A stretch of 64,000 nt of DNA from the NCBI GenBank assembly GCA_051985675.1, contig JBPYFJ010000023.1:1-64000 (forward strand). The letters are read 5' to 3'. The stretch is from JAFAXD01 sp051985675. GTDB taxonomy: Bacteria; Pseudomonadota; Alphaproteobacteria; Rhizobiales; Xanthobacteraceae. Positions 1 through 7,831 of this stretch are shown piece after piece. A program made the position numbers and the translations under genes. The notes under the pieces are model-generated. The model had not been told where the DNA came from. It did not search any database and saw only the letters and a program-made list of their open reading frames with translations. The first letter of the stretch is position 1. Each line of letters opens with the position of its first letter.

Positions 1-71
1 TCACAGAATTCCAGAACGAGCAAGCGCGGCAAAACCGGATTGTTGTCAAAAGGCGCAACGAACGCACCTAA

Positions 72-176
72 CTACCAAAATGGCCAAGCAGTCAGCGCCA
101 TAATGCTGGCGCCGATAAGCCACGCAACCGAGAACTCTGCCGCCAACAAAGTGCAATTGATCCGCTCCGCGCTCAT
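72..176 (-). CDS. Small putative membrane protein, 34 aa
   Basis: I read this 34-codon frame directly; it is too short for routine ORF calling. The ATG at 176-174 has an AGGGGAT Shine-Dalgarno-like sequence just upstream, and the frame ends at TAG (74-72). After about 14 residues the product becomes a hydrophobic stretch (VAWLIGASIMALTAWPF) long enough for one membrane pass, and it ends in aromatic residues. The codons are GC-rich at third positions like the neighbours. I do not recognise a family. The case rests on the ribosome site and the clean single-pass layout; it could still be a chance ORF. Confidence 0.4.
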   Translation of the reverse strand: MSAERINCTLLAAEFSVAWLIGASIMALTAWPFW

Positions 177-312
177 GACATCCCCTTGAGCTTTACAACA
201 AGTGATCGCGGCGACCACCGCGACTCCAACTATCGGAGATATGGCACGGTCGCACCCTCACTTTATGTGACGTGCTTCACACAAGCTCGCCGGCGCGCCA
301 ACACAGTGAAAA

Positions 313-337
313 AGCCCCGCCCTGGGTAGGCGGGGCT
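313..337 (-). terminator. Rho-independent terminator of the 443-664 gene
   Basis: AGCCCCGCC and GGCGGGGCT form a perfect 9-bp GC-rich stem around a 7-nt loop. Read on the minus strand the stem is followed by a run of T. It lies about 105 bp past the stop of the minus-strand secreted-protein gene and is oriented to end that transcript. Confidence 0.75.
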
Positions 338-442
338 ATAGATCGACGCCAGCACAAGGGGTGGGAGTTCGGCGCCGATGCTTTCAATCGCTCATCGGAA
401 GGCCCTCCCCGCCAATTAGACCTTGGTTGATGGCCGGGCCTC

Positions 443-664
443 TTAACGGCGGTGCCTCCGATGATAGTAAGCGTAGCTTCCCCGCGCCGTCCTTGTAGTG
501 ATCACCTCATTGCCATAACGCCGCGAATACGCGTTTGGGCCGAGCTTCTGCTCCTGGGTGATTGTCGCATCTGGGTCGCTGGTCACATCGCGGACGCGTT
601 GCGCGTATGAGGTGGCCGCACCCAGAGTGATAAGCATCGCTGCGATGATGAGTTTAGCTTTCAT
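443..664 (-). CDS. Small secreted protein, 73 aa
   Basis: The protein opens with a classic Sec signal peptide (MKAKLIIAAMLITLGAATSYA, cleavage expected near residue 21). The mature chain is about 52 residues, polar, and ends in a Tyr/His/Arg-rich tail (YAYYHRRHRR). There are no cysteines and no recognised domain. It stands alone on the minus strand and is followed by a strong terminator, so it is probably monocistronic. Short exported basic proteins of this kind are common in Bradyrhizobium-like genomes, but their function is unknown and none is inferred here. Confidence 0.65.
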   Translation of the reverse strand: MKAKLIIAAMLITLGAATSYAQRVRDVTSDPDATITQEQKLGPNAYSRRYGNEVITTRTARGSYAYYHRRHRR

Positions 665-1018
665 TGGCTAGACCTTTCTTTGCGTCTACCTGCCAATGCG
701 TATCGTCGTTAGATCGTTCCAGGCGCCCCTGCGGGAACCAAGGGGTAAATAACGTCCGCTGGTCGCTCAAGCTCAGTTTCCGGCCGGTCATCGAACCAAA
801 ACCATCCACCAATGAAGAACGATGGCCGACTAGGTCAACAAATACCAACAAAGATTGATTGCATGGGAGCAAGACAGCGCGCCGGGACCCCGTGCTACTC
901 GTCTGGGCGGGAGCTCGCCGCGGTTCGCCACTTGCAGTTTATGTCAAAAGACGTGCGGCAGGTGGAGAAAACGATCTAGCGGAGCCTCGCTTCAGATGAT
1001 CCTGGTCTGTCCTGTCCA
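665..1018. other. No gene seen (354 bp)
   Basis: Frames here lack convincing starts, ribosome sites or recognisable domains, and they shadow each other on both strands. The left part should hold the promoter of the secreted-protein gene that starts at 664. Confidence 0.5.
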
Positions 1019-1282
1019 TCATCGTCGAATTGGTCGCCCGTACCGTGGGGATGGGGGATAGGGCTGATAAAGAGGATTGGGACCGCACGTGCCACCGACG
1101 CCACGGACTGTCGCCAAGCATTGGTTGAAGCTCACAAAACCGCAATTTTGGGCGCCCCCCATTCCGCGTCCGGAATAATTTGCGCACCAAGGATATATAA
1201 CTGCGGCAGTGCTCGGTACGGTGCTCGCCGCGAGGCTAACAAGCTGCAATGTGAAGATGATCGCGCCGCGGACAGTAAACAT
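1019..1282 (-). CDS. DUF3551-family secreted protein
   Basis: From the ATG at 1282 (preceded by GGAGGG) the product is 87 aa: a signal peptide of about 26 residues, then a conserved cysteine-containing core with YPWCANYSG, GGAQNCGF, FNQC and GGTCGPNP blocks and a Pro/Tyr-rich tail. This pattern of four cysteines with W-C-A and N-C-G-F is typical of the DUF3551 proteins found in many copies in Bradyrhizobiaceae. They are exported and their role is unknown; two disulfides are likely. A longer reading from 1351 would add 23 non-signal residues and has no ribosome site, so the inner start is preferred. Confidence 0.75.
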   Translation of the reverse strand: MFTVRGAIIFTLQLVSLAASTVPSTAAVIYPWCANYSGRGMGGAQNCGFVSFNQCLATVRGVGGTCGPNPLYQPYPPSPRYGRPIRR

Positions 1283-1555
1283 GAGCCCTCCAGGCTTGTA
1301 TCCCAAACACAATCTTCGGCCGTCGCCAATCGTTCCTTGTCTATCCGGCACTAAACGAAATTAAATTCACTCAATGAAACCGGGCGCTCCTCCCCCGCCG
1401 CCCGGTTGAGTGCCAGTGTCATGGAGGGCAGCGAGAATCCGTAGGCGAGAATTCCGTCGCGCTCTCCGGGCTATCTGTAATCTGGACCTTTCTTCATGGA
1501 TCGTCCGCGCGCATCGAGGTGGGGCCGTCGTTTGATCTGAATAAGTCCCGATGGT

Positions 1556-1774
1556 TCACCAACCAACTGGCCGGTACTTGTCCGCGAGCACCTCAAGCTC
1601 ACGAGTGCGTGGATTTGAGCTATAGCCACCGCCGCCTTGAACCGGCGCTGTTCCGGTAGCGTACGTGCGGTGAACCGGTTGACCGCGGTGACGAGTGCGA
1701 GACCCAGCTTCTGCCAGCGTCATCGATACGAGGACCAACGCAATCGCAAATGCAAGCGATTTGGGGACCAGCAT
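1556..1774 (-). CDS. Small secreted protein, 72 aa
   Basis: The ATG at 1774 follows a GGAGGG ribosome site and gives a signal peptide (MLVPKSLAFAIALVLVSMTL, cleavage near AEA) and a mature part of about 50 residues with Arg/His, then Gly-rich segments (QGGGGYSS), ending RELEVLADKYRPVGW. The longer reading from 1915 adds 47 residues with no signal and no ribosome site. No family is recognised. Its neighbours are also small exported proteins, so this end of the window looks like a set of unrelated envelope-protein genes. Confidence 0.55.
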   Translation of the reverse strand: MLVPKSLAFAIALVLVSMTLAEAGSRTRHRGQPVHRTYATGTAPVQGGGGYSSNPRTRELEVLADKYRPVGW

Positions 1775-1969
1775 TTTGTCCCTCCGCTGTGCAACATTAG
1801 CCGCCTCTCGCCGTCCGATGGCGGTCACCACAAGGATTATACAGATGGCGCGGCTATTGGCGTCCCTGGTGCCGAAGCGCCCAGGCCGTGGCTCTTCGGA
1901 ACATCCACCAAACAAACGTGTTTTACCCCAGTAGAAGCAGAAGTTACAGACTCAGCCAGGAGGAGCGTC

Positions 1970-2344
1970 ATGAAGCGATCTGTGACTGCACTGGTGCTCG
2001 CAGGCACCTTGGCAACGGCTACAGTCGCCGCGCCGCAACAGGCCCAGGCTCGTTGGGGCTGGGGCGGTTGGGGTTGGGGCTTGGGCGGATTGGCAGTCGG
2101 TTTGGCGATTGGCGCTGCTCTAACGAGTCCTGGCTATGGCTACCCGGCTTACGGCTATGGCTACCCTGCCTATTCGTACGGCTACGGCTACCCTGCCTAT
2201 TCGTACGGCTATGGCTACCCGGCTTACTCTTACGGCTATGCCTACCCGGCATATCGATATGGCTACTATGGCGGTTACCGTCCTCGGGTTTACGCACGCC
2301 GAGCCGCCCGGCGAGTCGCGATTCATCGTGCCCGTTGGCGCTGA
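1970..2344 (+). CDS. Secreted Gly/Tyr-rich repeat protein
   Basis: The ATG at 1970 sits behind AGGAGGAG. The 124-aa product has a signal peptide (residues 1-28, ending AQA), a WGWGGWGWGLGG segment, a hydrophobic glycine stretch (about 37-52), a repeat of GYGYPAYSY units (55-98) and a basic Arg-rich tail. Such GYGYPAY proteins are frequent in Hyphomicrobiales and are thought to be exported surface or periplasmic proteins of unknown function. The upstream in-frame extension back to 1637 has no ribosome site and is rejected. The gene appears monocistronic. Confidence 0.7.
   Translation: MKRSVTALVLAGTLATATVAAPQQAQARWGWGGWGWGLGGLAVGLAIGAALTSPGYGYPAYGYGYPAYSYGYGYPAYSYGYGYPAYSYGYAYPAYRYGYYGGYRPRVYARRAARRVAIHRARWR
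2132..2263 (+). repeat. 27-bp tandem coding repeat (GYGYPAYSY)
   Basis: One 7-residue unit is followed by four 9-residue units: GYGYPAYSY three times, then GYAYPAYRY. Two of the 27-bp DNA units are almost identical and the others differ mainly at wobble positions, suggesting recent slippage expansion. Confidence 0.8.
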
Positions 2345-2380
2345 ACAACGAGACCTTGACTGCGGAGCGTATGTCGTTGC

Positions 2381-2515
2381 CTACCACTGTGGATGGCAAA
2401 CAGCCGGTCGCCCTCGCGGCGAGCGGGGCCAAGTAGAGACGTAAGACGATTTGTGAGGATTTAGTATTTCAGAATAGTTCAATACGCCATCGACGTCCAA
2501 GAAGATCACGCGCAC
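2381..2515 (-). pseudogene. Fragment of a HAD-like protein N-terminus
   Basis: From a GTG at 2515 the minus strand reads MRVIFLDVDGVLNYSEIL and reaches a stop after 44 codons. VIFLDVDGVLN is the canonical first motif of HAD-superfamily phosphatases (DxDG, with the nucleophile Asp), as in the small HAD proteins that begin MKVIFLDIDGVLN. The rest of the domain is missing and the frame soon turns into low-quality Arg/Pro-rich sequence that overlaps nothing real. I read it as a degraded 5' remnant; coincidence is possible, since the motif is only about 12 residues. Confidence 0.35.
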
Positions 2516-3169
2516 CCTGTTTGTTGTGATCGTTCAGCCGCGAGCTGTTCAGCGCGTCTGAGGGCTGCTTCCTCGTTAGGAGGTTCAACTGTCTCATGGT
2601 TGAAGGATTTGCGTCCGTCAGTCAGATGAAAATGATAGGTGGGCACCGAGGTGCTGCAGTAAAGCATCGAAATTCGTCAGGATGCTCGGCTTCGAACTGC
2701 GCTCGTCGCTCATAACTCGCCCGGTGCATGCTGAGGCTCGAAATCGCCGCACCGGGATGCCGGTCGAGCGCGCGCAGATCAACCGAGCCGACCTGAATCG
2801 CACGACGGGCAGGAGAACGTAAGCCAGGGGCCTGGTGGGCAGCAGAAGGTGCCGTTGTCGTGGATGTGTTGGGCGAGCCATCGAACCCCGGATCGAAGCC
2901 CATGTTGTCCCGAGTCCATTGTTCCGGCGTTTTGAGCACGATACCCCTTGGCCTTAGTCTCCTCGAGGGCCGTGCTGACTTCGACCACCTTGCGGTCGAG
3001 ATCGACGCAACGATCGCGCAGCGCCAAAATCTCCCCAAGATGCACCGCAAGGCAGCAGACGCCATCAACGCCGCCCTGTGCATTTCTTGAAGCGTCCGGT
3101 AGCAATGGGTAGCAGATTTCGGGTTTTGTTCTTTGCTTGGGTCTGCTAACCCACTGACTTGTGACGGTT
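2516..3169. other. No gene seen (654 bp) upstream of tRNA-Ser
   Basis: Three overlapping minus-strand frames (2618-3105) and one plus frame cover this stretch, but none has a ribosome site, a domain or a consistent composition. One minus-strand frame has a short helical, Leu/Glu-rich segment. Together with the HAD fragment alongside, it looks like decayed sequence. The end of the stretch should contain the tRNA promoter. Confidence 0.45.
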
Positions 3170-3259
3170 GGAGAGGTGGCCGAGTGGCTGAAGGCGGCGG
3201 TTTGCTAAACCGTTATACGGTCTAAAGCCGTATCAAGGGTTCGAATCCCTTCCTCTCCG
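3170..3259 (+). tRNA. tRNA-Ser(GCT)
   Basis: GGAGAGG (3170-3176) pairs with CCTCTCC (3252-3258) to form the acceptor stem. The anticodon loop TTGCTAA gives anticodon GCT (3204-3206), which reads AGC/AGU. A long variable arm (TACGG...CCGTA) marks a class II tRNA, and the T-arm has GGTTCGAATCCC. The discriminator is G and the CCA end is encoded (3260-3262). The D-arm begins TGGCCGAGTGG as expected for serine tRNAs. Confidence 0.97.
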
Positions 3260-3281
3260 CCAGCAAGTCAAGCCCGGCGCG

Positions 3282-3377
3282 TCAGGTCAGCACCAGCGAA
3301 ATTGCGACGACCACGAACGCCGCGACTGCCAGGGCGAGTACAAAATCATAGCGATCGATTTTGATTTTTTGGGTCAT
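3282..3377 (-). CDS. Small single-pass membrane protein, 31 aa
   Basis: I read this 32-codon frame directly: a charged start MTQKIKIDRYD, then one hydrophobic helix (FVLALAVAAFVVVAISLVLT) to the end. The ATG at 3377 is preceded by a G-run (GGGGGGCG) that could act as a ribosome site. A second gene of the same design lies 180 bp away on the same strand (3560-3673), which makes both more believable. No family is recognised. Confidence 0.5.
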   Translation of the reverse strand: MTQKIKIDRYDFVLALAVAAFVVVAISLVLT

Positions 3378-3559
3378 GACGCCCCCCACTGTCCCTGCCA
3401 GTCTCCAAAAAGCACGAATAGGAGAACGGGGCTGTGACCGTGGTCACAGGTTTGAGGCTTCGGCGGCGCGCTTAGCGCCGCCCGATTGCATTCGGTGTTT
3501 TTGCGCAAAAAACTCCCCGGAAAAAGCCGCAAATTTGACCCGAATTATCCGCCGAGCGT

Positions 3560-3673
3560 TCAAAAGACGAAGAAGGCAAGCCCCAACGCGGCGACGGCGA
3601 ACACCACCGTCAGGATCGCGGCCGCCACCAAGAGAAAACGATCGAGCTGTTCGGGAGTGAGTTTCCACAACAT
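3560..3673 (-). CDS. Small single-pass membrane protein, 37 aa
   Basis: The ATG at 3673 has GAGGA upstream and gives MLWKLTPEQLDRF followed by a helix of about 22 hydrophobic residues (LLVAAAILTVVFAVAALGLAFF). The orientation and layout match the 31-aa protein downstream (charged cap with an Asp-Arg pair, then one helix to the C-terminus). The longer reading from 3784 adds a Cys/His/Arg-rich segment without a ribosome site and is not used. The function is unknown. Confidence 0.5.
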   Translation of the reverse strand: MLWKLTPEQLDRFLLVAAAILTVVFAVAALGLAFFVF

Positions 3674-3869
3674 GACGTCCTCATGTGCTGGCGCCGAAAA
3701 TGCTCGGGGCTGGGGGTCGTGTCTGTGAAGCAGATCACGCTGCACGCGGGGTGCGCGCACGCAAAGGGCTGCGTCGAGCGACACTTTGAAGCGCCTTGCC
3801 GAGGCGCCGCTACCGTAATATCCAACAGCCGCCGGCGCGGATCATTCGCGCGACCATGAAGGGCGACTG

Positions 3870-4436
3870 ATGCGACCGAGCCGGTCTCAGGTGACATCGA
3901 GCGCCCGCGGGCTCGCGGCCGCGCTGTTCGGCCTCGGCGTCGGCGTCGCACAGGCGGCGGATCCCGTCGGCACATGGCTCGTCCCAAGCGGCGACGCGAT
4001 CGTGCGCCTTGCCGATTGTGCCACCTTGCAAGCCACGCCTGGTCAAACCGTCACGCCGAGTGGAGCGTTGTGTGGGACGGTTGTTTGGCTCAAGGAACCG
4101 ATTGATCCGGCGACCGGCAAGCCGCGCGCCGACAGCCTCAACGTCGATCCGGCCAAGAAGGACCAGCCGATCCTCGGCATGCAGGGCGTGTTCGACATGC
4201 GCCCGGCCAAGGAACCGATGCAATGGGAAGGGCGCGTCTACAATATCGATGACGGGAAAGTGTATGACGGCAGTATCGTCATGAAGAGCGACAACGAGCT
4301 CTACATCCAGGGCTGCTTTATGTTGCTCTGCCAGGGCGAAGAGTGGGTCCGGCGGGACCCGCCGGATCAGCCGAAGCCGCCGGATCCGCCCAAGCCGTCA
4401 AAGCCCGCCCCGCCTCAGCCCGCGCGGGCACGCTGA
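3870..4436 (+). CDS. DUF2147 domain secreted protein
   Basis: The 188-aa protein has a signal sequence (residues 1-30, ending AQA). The DUF2147 core (about 31-163) shows the family marks ADPVGTWLVPSGDAIVRL near its start, a Cys pair around LADC...LCGTVVWL, and YDGSIVMKSDNELYIQGC near its end. After the core comes a Pro/Lys-rich tail (PPDQPKPPDPPKPSKPAPP). Family members are small periplasmic beta-barrel-like proteins of unknown role. The ATG at 3870 has GAAGGG upstream. Its last 22 bp overlap the 3' end of the convergent GST gene, so the proline tail is encoded partly in the shared DNA. Confidence 0.8.
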   Translation: MRPSRSQVTSSARGLAAALFGLGVGVAQAADPVGTWLVPSGDAIVRLADCATLQATPGQTVTPSGALCGTVVWLKEPIDPATGKPRADSLNVDPAKKDQPILGMQGVFDMRPAKEPMQWEGRVYNIDDGKVYDGSIVMKSDNELYIQGCFMLLCQGEEWVRRDPPDQPKPPDPPKPSKPAPPQPARAR

Positions 4437-5287
4437 TTGAACAGGACCGCGCGCACCGCCGGGTCGTGCATGTTGACGGGCCCGGCGTCCGCAACGCGCA
4501 CCTCGAGCCCGCGCTTGGCGGCTGGTCTAGCTTGAATCGTCTCCTGCCAGCGCTTGAGATTGGGAAACTCGTCGATCTCCTGGCCTTGCCGCTTCCAGCT
4601 CAGCGTCCACCCGATGCAGGCGATATCGGCGATCGAATATGGTCCGGCCAGGAATTCGCGATCGGCCAACCGCTTGTTCATCACGCCGTAGAGCCGGTTG
4701 ACCTCATCGGTGTAGCGCTTGATGCCGTATTCGATCGGTTCGGGCGCGTAGTTTCGGAAGTGATTGGCCTGCCCGGCCATCGGACCAAGGCCGCCCATCT
4801 GCCAGAACAGCCATTGGTCGACCTCGACGCGCGCACGCTCGTCGGTCGGATAGAACTTGCCGGTCTTGCGTCCGAGATACTGCAGGATCGCGCCGGACTC
4901 GAATATTGAAATCGGCCGGCCGCCCGGGCCTTCCGGATCGACGATTGCGGGCATCCGATTGTTGGGTGCGATCGCCAGGAAGTCGGGCTTGAACTGGTCG
5001 CCCTTCGAAATGTTGACCGGGATGACGTTGTACGGAAGCCCGCACTCCTCGAGCATGATGGTGATCTTCCAGCCGTTGGGCGTCGACCAATAATAGAGGT
5101 CGATCGGCTTCGACTGGCGGGGCGCCGCCCTGACGGCGGCGCTGCGCGGCGAGGATGCGGCTTTGCGGAGCGATTTGCGGGCGGTAGCCGGTTTCGGCTT
5201 GGCGACCAATTTCAGCTTCGACTTCGCGGCGGCTCTTGATTTGCTAGGCCTGTTCGACTTCGCGACACGCTTCGACCGGCGAGCCAT
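4415..5287 (-). CDS. Glutathione S-transferase (YghU/YfcG-like) with basic N-terminal extension
   Basis: From about residue 62 this is a normal GST: a thioredoxin fold (IDLYYWSTPNGWKITIMLEE) with the TPNG motif of the nu-class YfcG/YghU disulfide-bond oxidoreductases, a FESGAILQYL glutathione site, then an all-helical C-domain (YSIADIACIGW, FPNLKRWQETI). The first 60 residues are an added tail of Lys, Arg, Ala and Ser with repeats like KSRAAAKSKLKLVAKPKP, resembling histone-H1-like tails. The ATG at 5287 begins this tail; a start at the fold itself would need an unusual codon. Convergent with the DUF2147 gene, with a 22-bp overlap. Confidence 0.85.
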   Translation of the reverse strand: MARRSKRVAKSNRPSKSRAAAKSKLKLVAKPKPATARKSLRKAASSPRSAAVRAAPRQSKPIDLYYWSTPNGWKITIMLEECGLPYNVIPVNISKGDQFKPDFLAIAPNNRMPAIVDPEGPGGRPISIFESGAILQYLGRKTGKFYPTDERARVEVDQWLFWQMGGLGPMAGQANHFRNYAPEPIEYGIKRYTDEVNRLYGVMNKRLADREFLAGPYSIADIACIGWTLSWKRQGQEIDEFPNLKRWQETIQARPAAKRGLEVRVADAGPVNMHDPAVRAVLFNQRARAG

Positions 5288-5703
5288 TGATACGCTCCAT
5301 GCAGCGACGTGGACACCGGTCGAGACCTAAGGTGTCATGCATGAATGTGCAATGACCGGACTGCAACGCAGCCCGCCGACCGCGCGCGATCCGCGTTCAG
5401 GAGGTTCACTTTTTCCGGACGCGCGAAGCGGCAGAAAGGAATTCTGAAAAGAGGGCGTCTGCGAGATGTCCGAGGCTCGTACGCCGGCGTGATGCCGCCG
5501 ACATGGGATCCAGTTAGCCCCGACCCCCGTGCCGTACCCCGCTCATTTGCGAGCCTGAGATCCCGACACCCGAACCGCGAACCCGAAGCATCGGTCTCGC
5601 GGACGCCCTCTGCATTTGACTTGAACCGGCTCATCCGGCGCGGACGCTTCGCAATCCGCTCATCGGCCACGCCGGTTCAAGCGTGGCGTTGAAGTAGGCA
5701 AAC
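5288..5703. other. No gene seen (416 bp)
   Basis: A 115-codon plus-strand frame exists (5345-5692), but it is Arg/Ser/Pro-rich with no ribosome site or domain and is mirrored by an equally long minus frame. The left end should carry the GST promoter. Confidence 0.5.
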
Positions 5704-5722
5704 CCTGGAGCAGTGCTCCAGG
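5704..5722 (-). terminator. Hairpin after the lysine-rich gene
   Basis: CCTGGAG and CTCCAGG form a 7-bp stem with a 5-nt loop, 9 bp past the stop of the minus-strand lysine-rich gene. The T-run that follows is short (TTT), so termination is plausible but not strong. Confidence 0.4.
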
Positions 5723-5730
5723 CGACGTCG

Positions 5731-5805
5731 TTACTTCTTCTTGCGAGTCGTCTTCTTCTTCTTCGCAGGTGCCTTCTTCGCTGCCTTCTTAGCCTTCTTC
5801 ACCAT
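5731..5805 (-). CDS. Lysine-rich histone-H1-like peptide, 24 aa
   Basis: Read directly: ATG at 5805 behind a perfect AGGAGGG (5811-5817), coding MVKKAKKAAKKAPAKKKK and a TTRKKK end. More than half the residues are Lys or Arg and the rest are mostly Ala, the composition of the C-terminal tails of bacterial histone-H1-like DNA-binding proteins. An upstream in-frame ATG at 5823 would add MARRAA, but the ribosome site favours the inner start. DNA or RNA binding by charge is an inference; a structural role in the nucleoid is possible. Confidence 0.6.
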   Translation of the reverse strand: MVKKAKKAAKKAPAKKKKTTRKKK

Positions 5806-6357
5806 TGCTGCCCTCCTAGCCATCATGATGGCGGTGGTGGAACAGTGCTCGCGGGAATCGCGAGCACTACATCCCGATTACTACAGGACACGGAAAAAAA
5901 CACGGTTTCACCTTAACGAACTGTTTACAAGCCGCCCGCCGATGTGCTGGGCGTGCGAACCGCGTGAAAAATCGATCCGCGCGATGTCGAGCGCCGCAAA
6001 TTGCGATGGCGCGCGATCCAACAAATAGAAAATTGCAGAAACCGGCATGAAATAAGGGTTTTTTGCACGTCATTTTTCCGTCACAGAATTTTTCGCGCGC
6101 GCCTCCATTGATTTTTTCCAGCGCGGATGCGCCTCCGCGAACCGCGATGAGCGCCGGAAACCGGCGTCAAATTTTTTTTTGCACACGCACGAAAAAACGG
6201 CTTTCGCCGCATCGAATCCGGCGTGAATCGCGCGAATCACCGGCAACCGATTCGCTTCCGACAGTCGAACGGGAGCGACCGCAAGGGGTTTGCGAAGGGG
6301 CAAAGCCGTGGCGCAGCGCTCGAGTCGAGCGCCGTGCGCACAGCGCCAGCGACGTGT
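5806..6357. other. No gene seen (552 bp)
   Basis: This gap is locally richer in A/T homopolymers than its surroundings (T-runs near 6061 and 6172, an A-run near 5895) and has no supported frame. The frames that cross it are Ser/Arg-rich and disagree between strands. The promoter of the lysine-rich gene must be near 5820-5900. I see no terminator for gatB, which ends at 6358. Confidence 0.5.
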
Positions 6358-7830
6358 TCAGACGCCGAGCTTCTGCTTGAGCAGCGCGTTGACGGTCTGC
6401 GGATTGGCTTTGCCGCCGGACGACTTCATGACCTGGCCGACGAACCAGCCGATCACTGCCGGCTTTGTCTTTGCCTGTTCGACCTTGTCGGGATTGCGGG
6501 CGATGATTTCGTCCACCGCGCGCTCGATCGCGCCGGTGTCGGTGACCTGCCTTAGACCACGTGTTTCGACGATCGCGCGCGGATCACCGCCTTCGGTCCA
6601 GACGATCTCAAACACATCCTTGGCGATCTTTCCGGAAATCGTCCCCTCGGCGATGAGATCGAGAATGGCGCCGAGCTGCGCCGCCGAAACCGGCACGGCC
6701 GCAATCTCCTTCCCCTCTCGATTCAGCCGTCCGAACAGCTCGTTGATGATCCAGTTCGCTGCGATCTTGGGGTCGCGTCCTCCCTGCGACCGCACAACGG
6801 CCTCGAAGTATTCCGCGTTGTCACGCTCTGCGACCAGCACGTCCGCGTCGTAGGCGGAAAGCCCATACTCGGCGACGAAACGACGCTTCTTCTCGTCAGG
6901 GAGTTCCGGGAGATCGGCCTTTAAGCCTTCGACGAATTGCTCCGTAAGCTCGACCGGCAGCAGGTCCGGATCGGGGAAGTAGCGATAGTCGTGCGCCTCC
7001 TCCTTGGTGCGCATCGAGCGGGTCTCGCCGCGCTGCGGATCGAACAATCGCGTCTCCTGCTCGATGCTTCCGCCGTCCTCCAGAATATCGATCTGGCGAC
7101 GCGCCTCATAGTCGATGGCCTGGCCGATGAACCGGATGGAATTGACGTTCTTGATTTCGCAGCGCGTTCCCAGCGGATCGCCAGGGCGTCGCACCGATAC
7201 GTTGACGTCGGCACGCAGGTTGCCCTTCTCCATGTCGCCGTCGCAAGTCCCGAGGTAGCGCAAAATGCTGCGCAGCTTGGCGATGTAAGCCTTGGCGTCC
7301 TCCGACGAACGCAAGTCGGGTTTCGAGACGATCTCCATCAGGGCAACGCCGGAACGATTGAGATCGACCAAGGACATCGTCGCGTTTCGATCGTGCAGCG
7401 ATTTTCCGGCGTCCTGTTCGAGATGCAGCCGTTCAATGCCGACCGTGATGGTCTCGTCCGGCAGGTCGACCACCACCTCGCCCTCGCCCACGATCGGCGA
7501 CTTGTATTGGCTGATCTGATAGCCCTGCGGCAGGTCCGGGTAGAAATAGTTCTTGCGATCGAACACCGAGCGGCGATTGATCCGCGCCTTGAGACCGAGC
7601 CCGGTTCGCACCGCCTGGGCGACGCACCCCTCGTTGATCACCGGCAGCATGCCGGGCATGGCTGCATCGACCAGCGATACGTGACTGTTGGGTTCGCCGC
7701 CGAACGCCGTCGATGCGCCGGAGAATAATTTCGCCTGCGAATTGACCTGGGCATGGACTTCCATGCCGATCACCACCTCCCATTGGCCGGTCGCGCCTTT
7801 GATCAGTTTGGACTTGGCAGGAGTACCCAT
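6358..7830 (-). CDS. gatB: Asp-tRNA(Asn)/Glu-tRNA(Gln) amidotransferase subunit B
   Basis: A 490-aa protein of normal GatB length. It binds the misacylated tRNA and the ATP/Mg site that activates the Glu or Asp side chain while GatA supplies ammonia. Visible family blocks are WEVVIGMEVHAQ at the start, YFYPDLPQGYQISQY, LNRSGVALMEIVSKPDLRS, GTRCEIKNVNSIRF, and the YqeY-like C-terminal helical domain (ANWIINELFGRL...FVGQVMKSSGGKANPQ) that contacts tRNA. It is last in the gatC-gatA-gatB block on the minus strand, starting 1 bp after the stop of the 99-aa gene. ATG at 7830. Confidence 0.97.
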   Translation of the reverse strand: MGTPAKSKLIKGATGQWEVVIGMEVHAQVNSQAKLFSGASTAFGGEPNSHVSLVDAAMPGMLPVINEGCVAQAVRTGLGLKARINRRSVFDRKNYFYPDLPQGYQISQYKSPIVGEGEVVVDLPDETITVGIERLHLEQDAGKSLHDRNATMSLVDLNRSGVALMEIVSKPDLRSSEDAKAYIAKLRSILRYLGTCDGDMEKGNLRADVNVSVRRPGDPLGTRCEIKNVNSIRFIGQAIDYEARRQIDILEDGGSIEQETRLFDPQRGETRSMRTKEEAHDYRYFPDPDLLPVELTEQFVEGLKADLPELPDEKKRRFVAEYGLSAYDADVLVAERDNAEYFEAVVRSQGGRDPKIAANWIINELFGRLNREGKEIAAVPVSAAQLGAILDLIAEGTISGKIAKDVFEIVWTEGGDPRAIVETRGLRQVTDTGAIERAVDEIIARNPDKVEQAKTKPAVIGWFVGQVMKSSGGKANPQTVNALLKQKLGV

Positions 7831-7831
7831 G

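Noticed and set aside
1637..1969. Long N-terminal extension of the GYGYPAY protein
   Set aside because: The AGGAGGAG ribosome site and the signal peptide fix the start at 1970; the extension overlaps the opposite-strand gene.
2618..3105. Overlapping minus-strand frames of 87, 153 and 108 codons
   Set aside because: All three compete for the same DNA, none has a ribosome site or a family-like sequence.
3170..3377. Integrative element at tRNA-Ser
   Set aside because: No integrase and no repeated tRNA 3' end were seen on either side.
5345..5692. 115-codon plus-strand frame
   Set aside because: No ribosome site, Arg/Ser/Pro-rich, with an equally long frame on the other strand.
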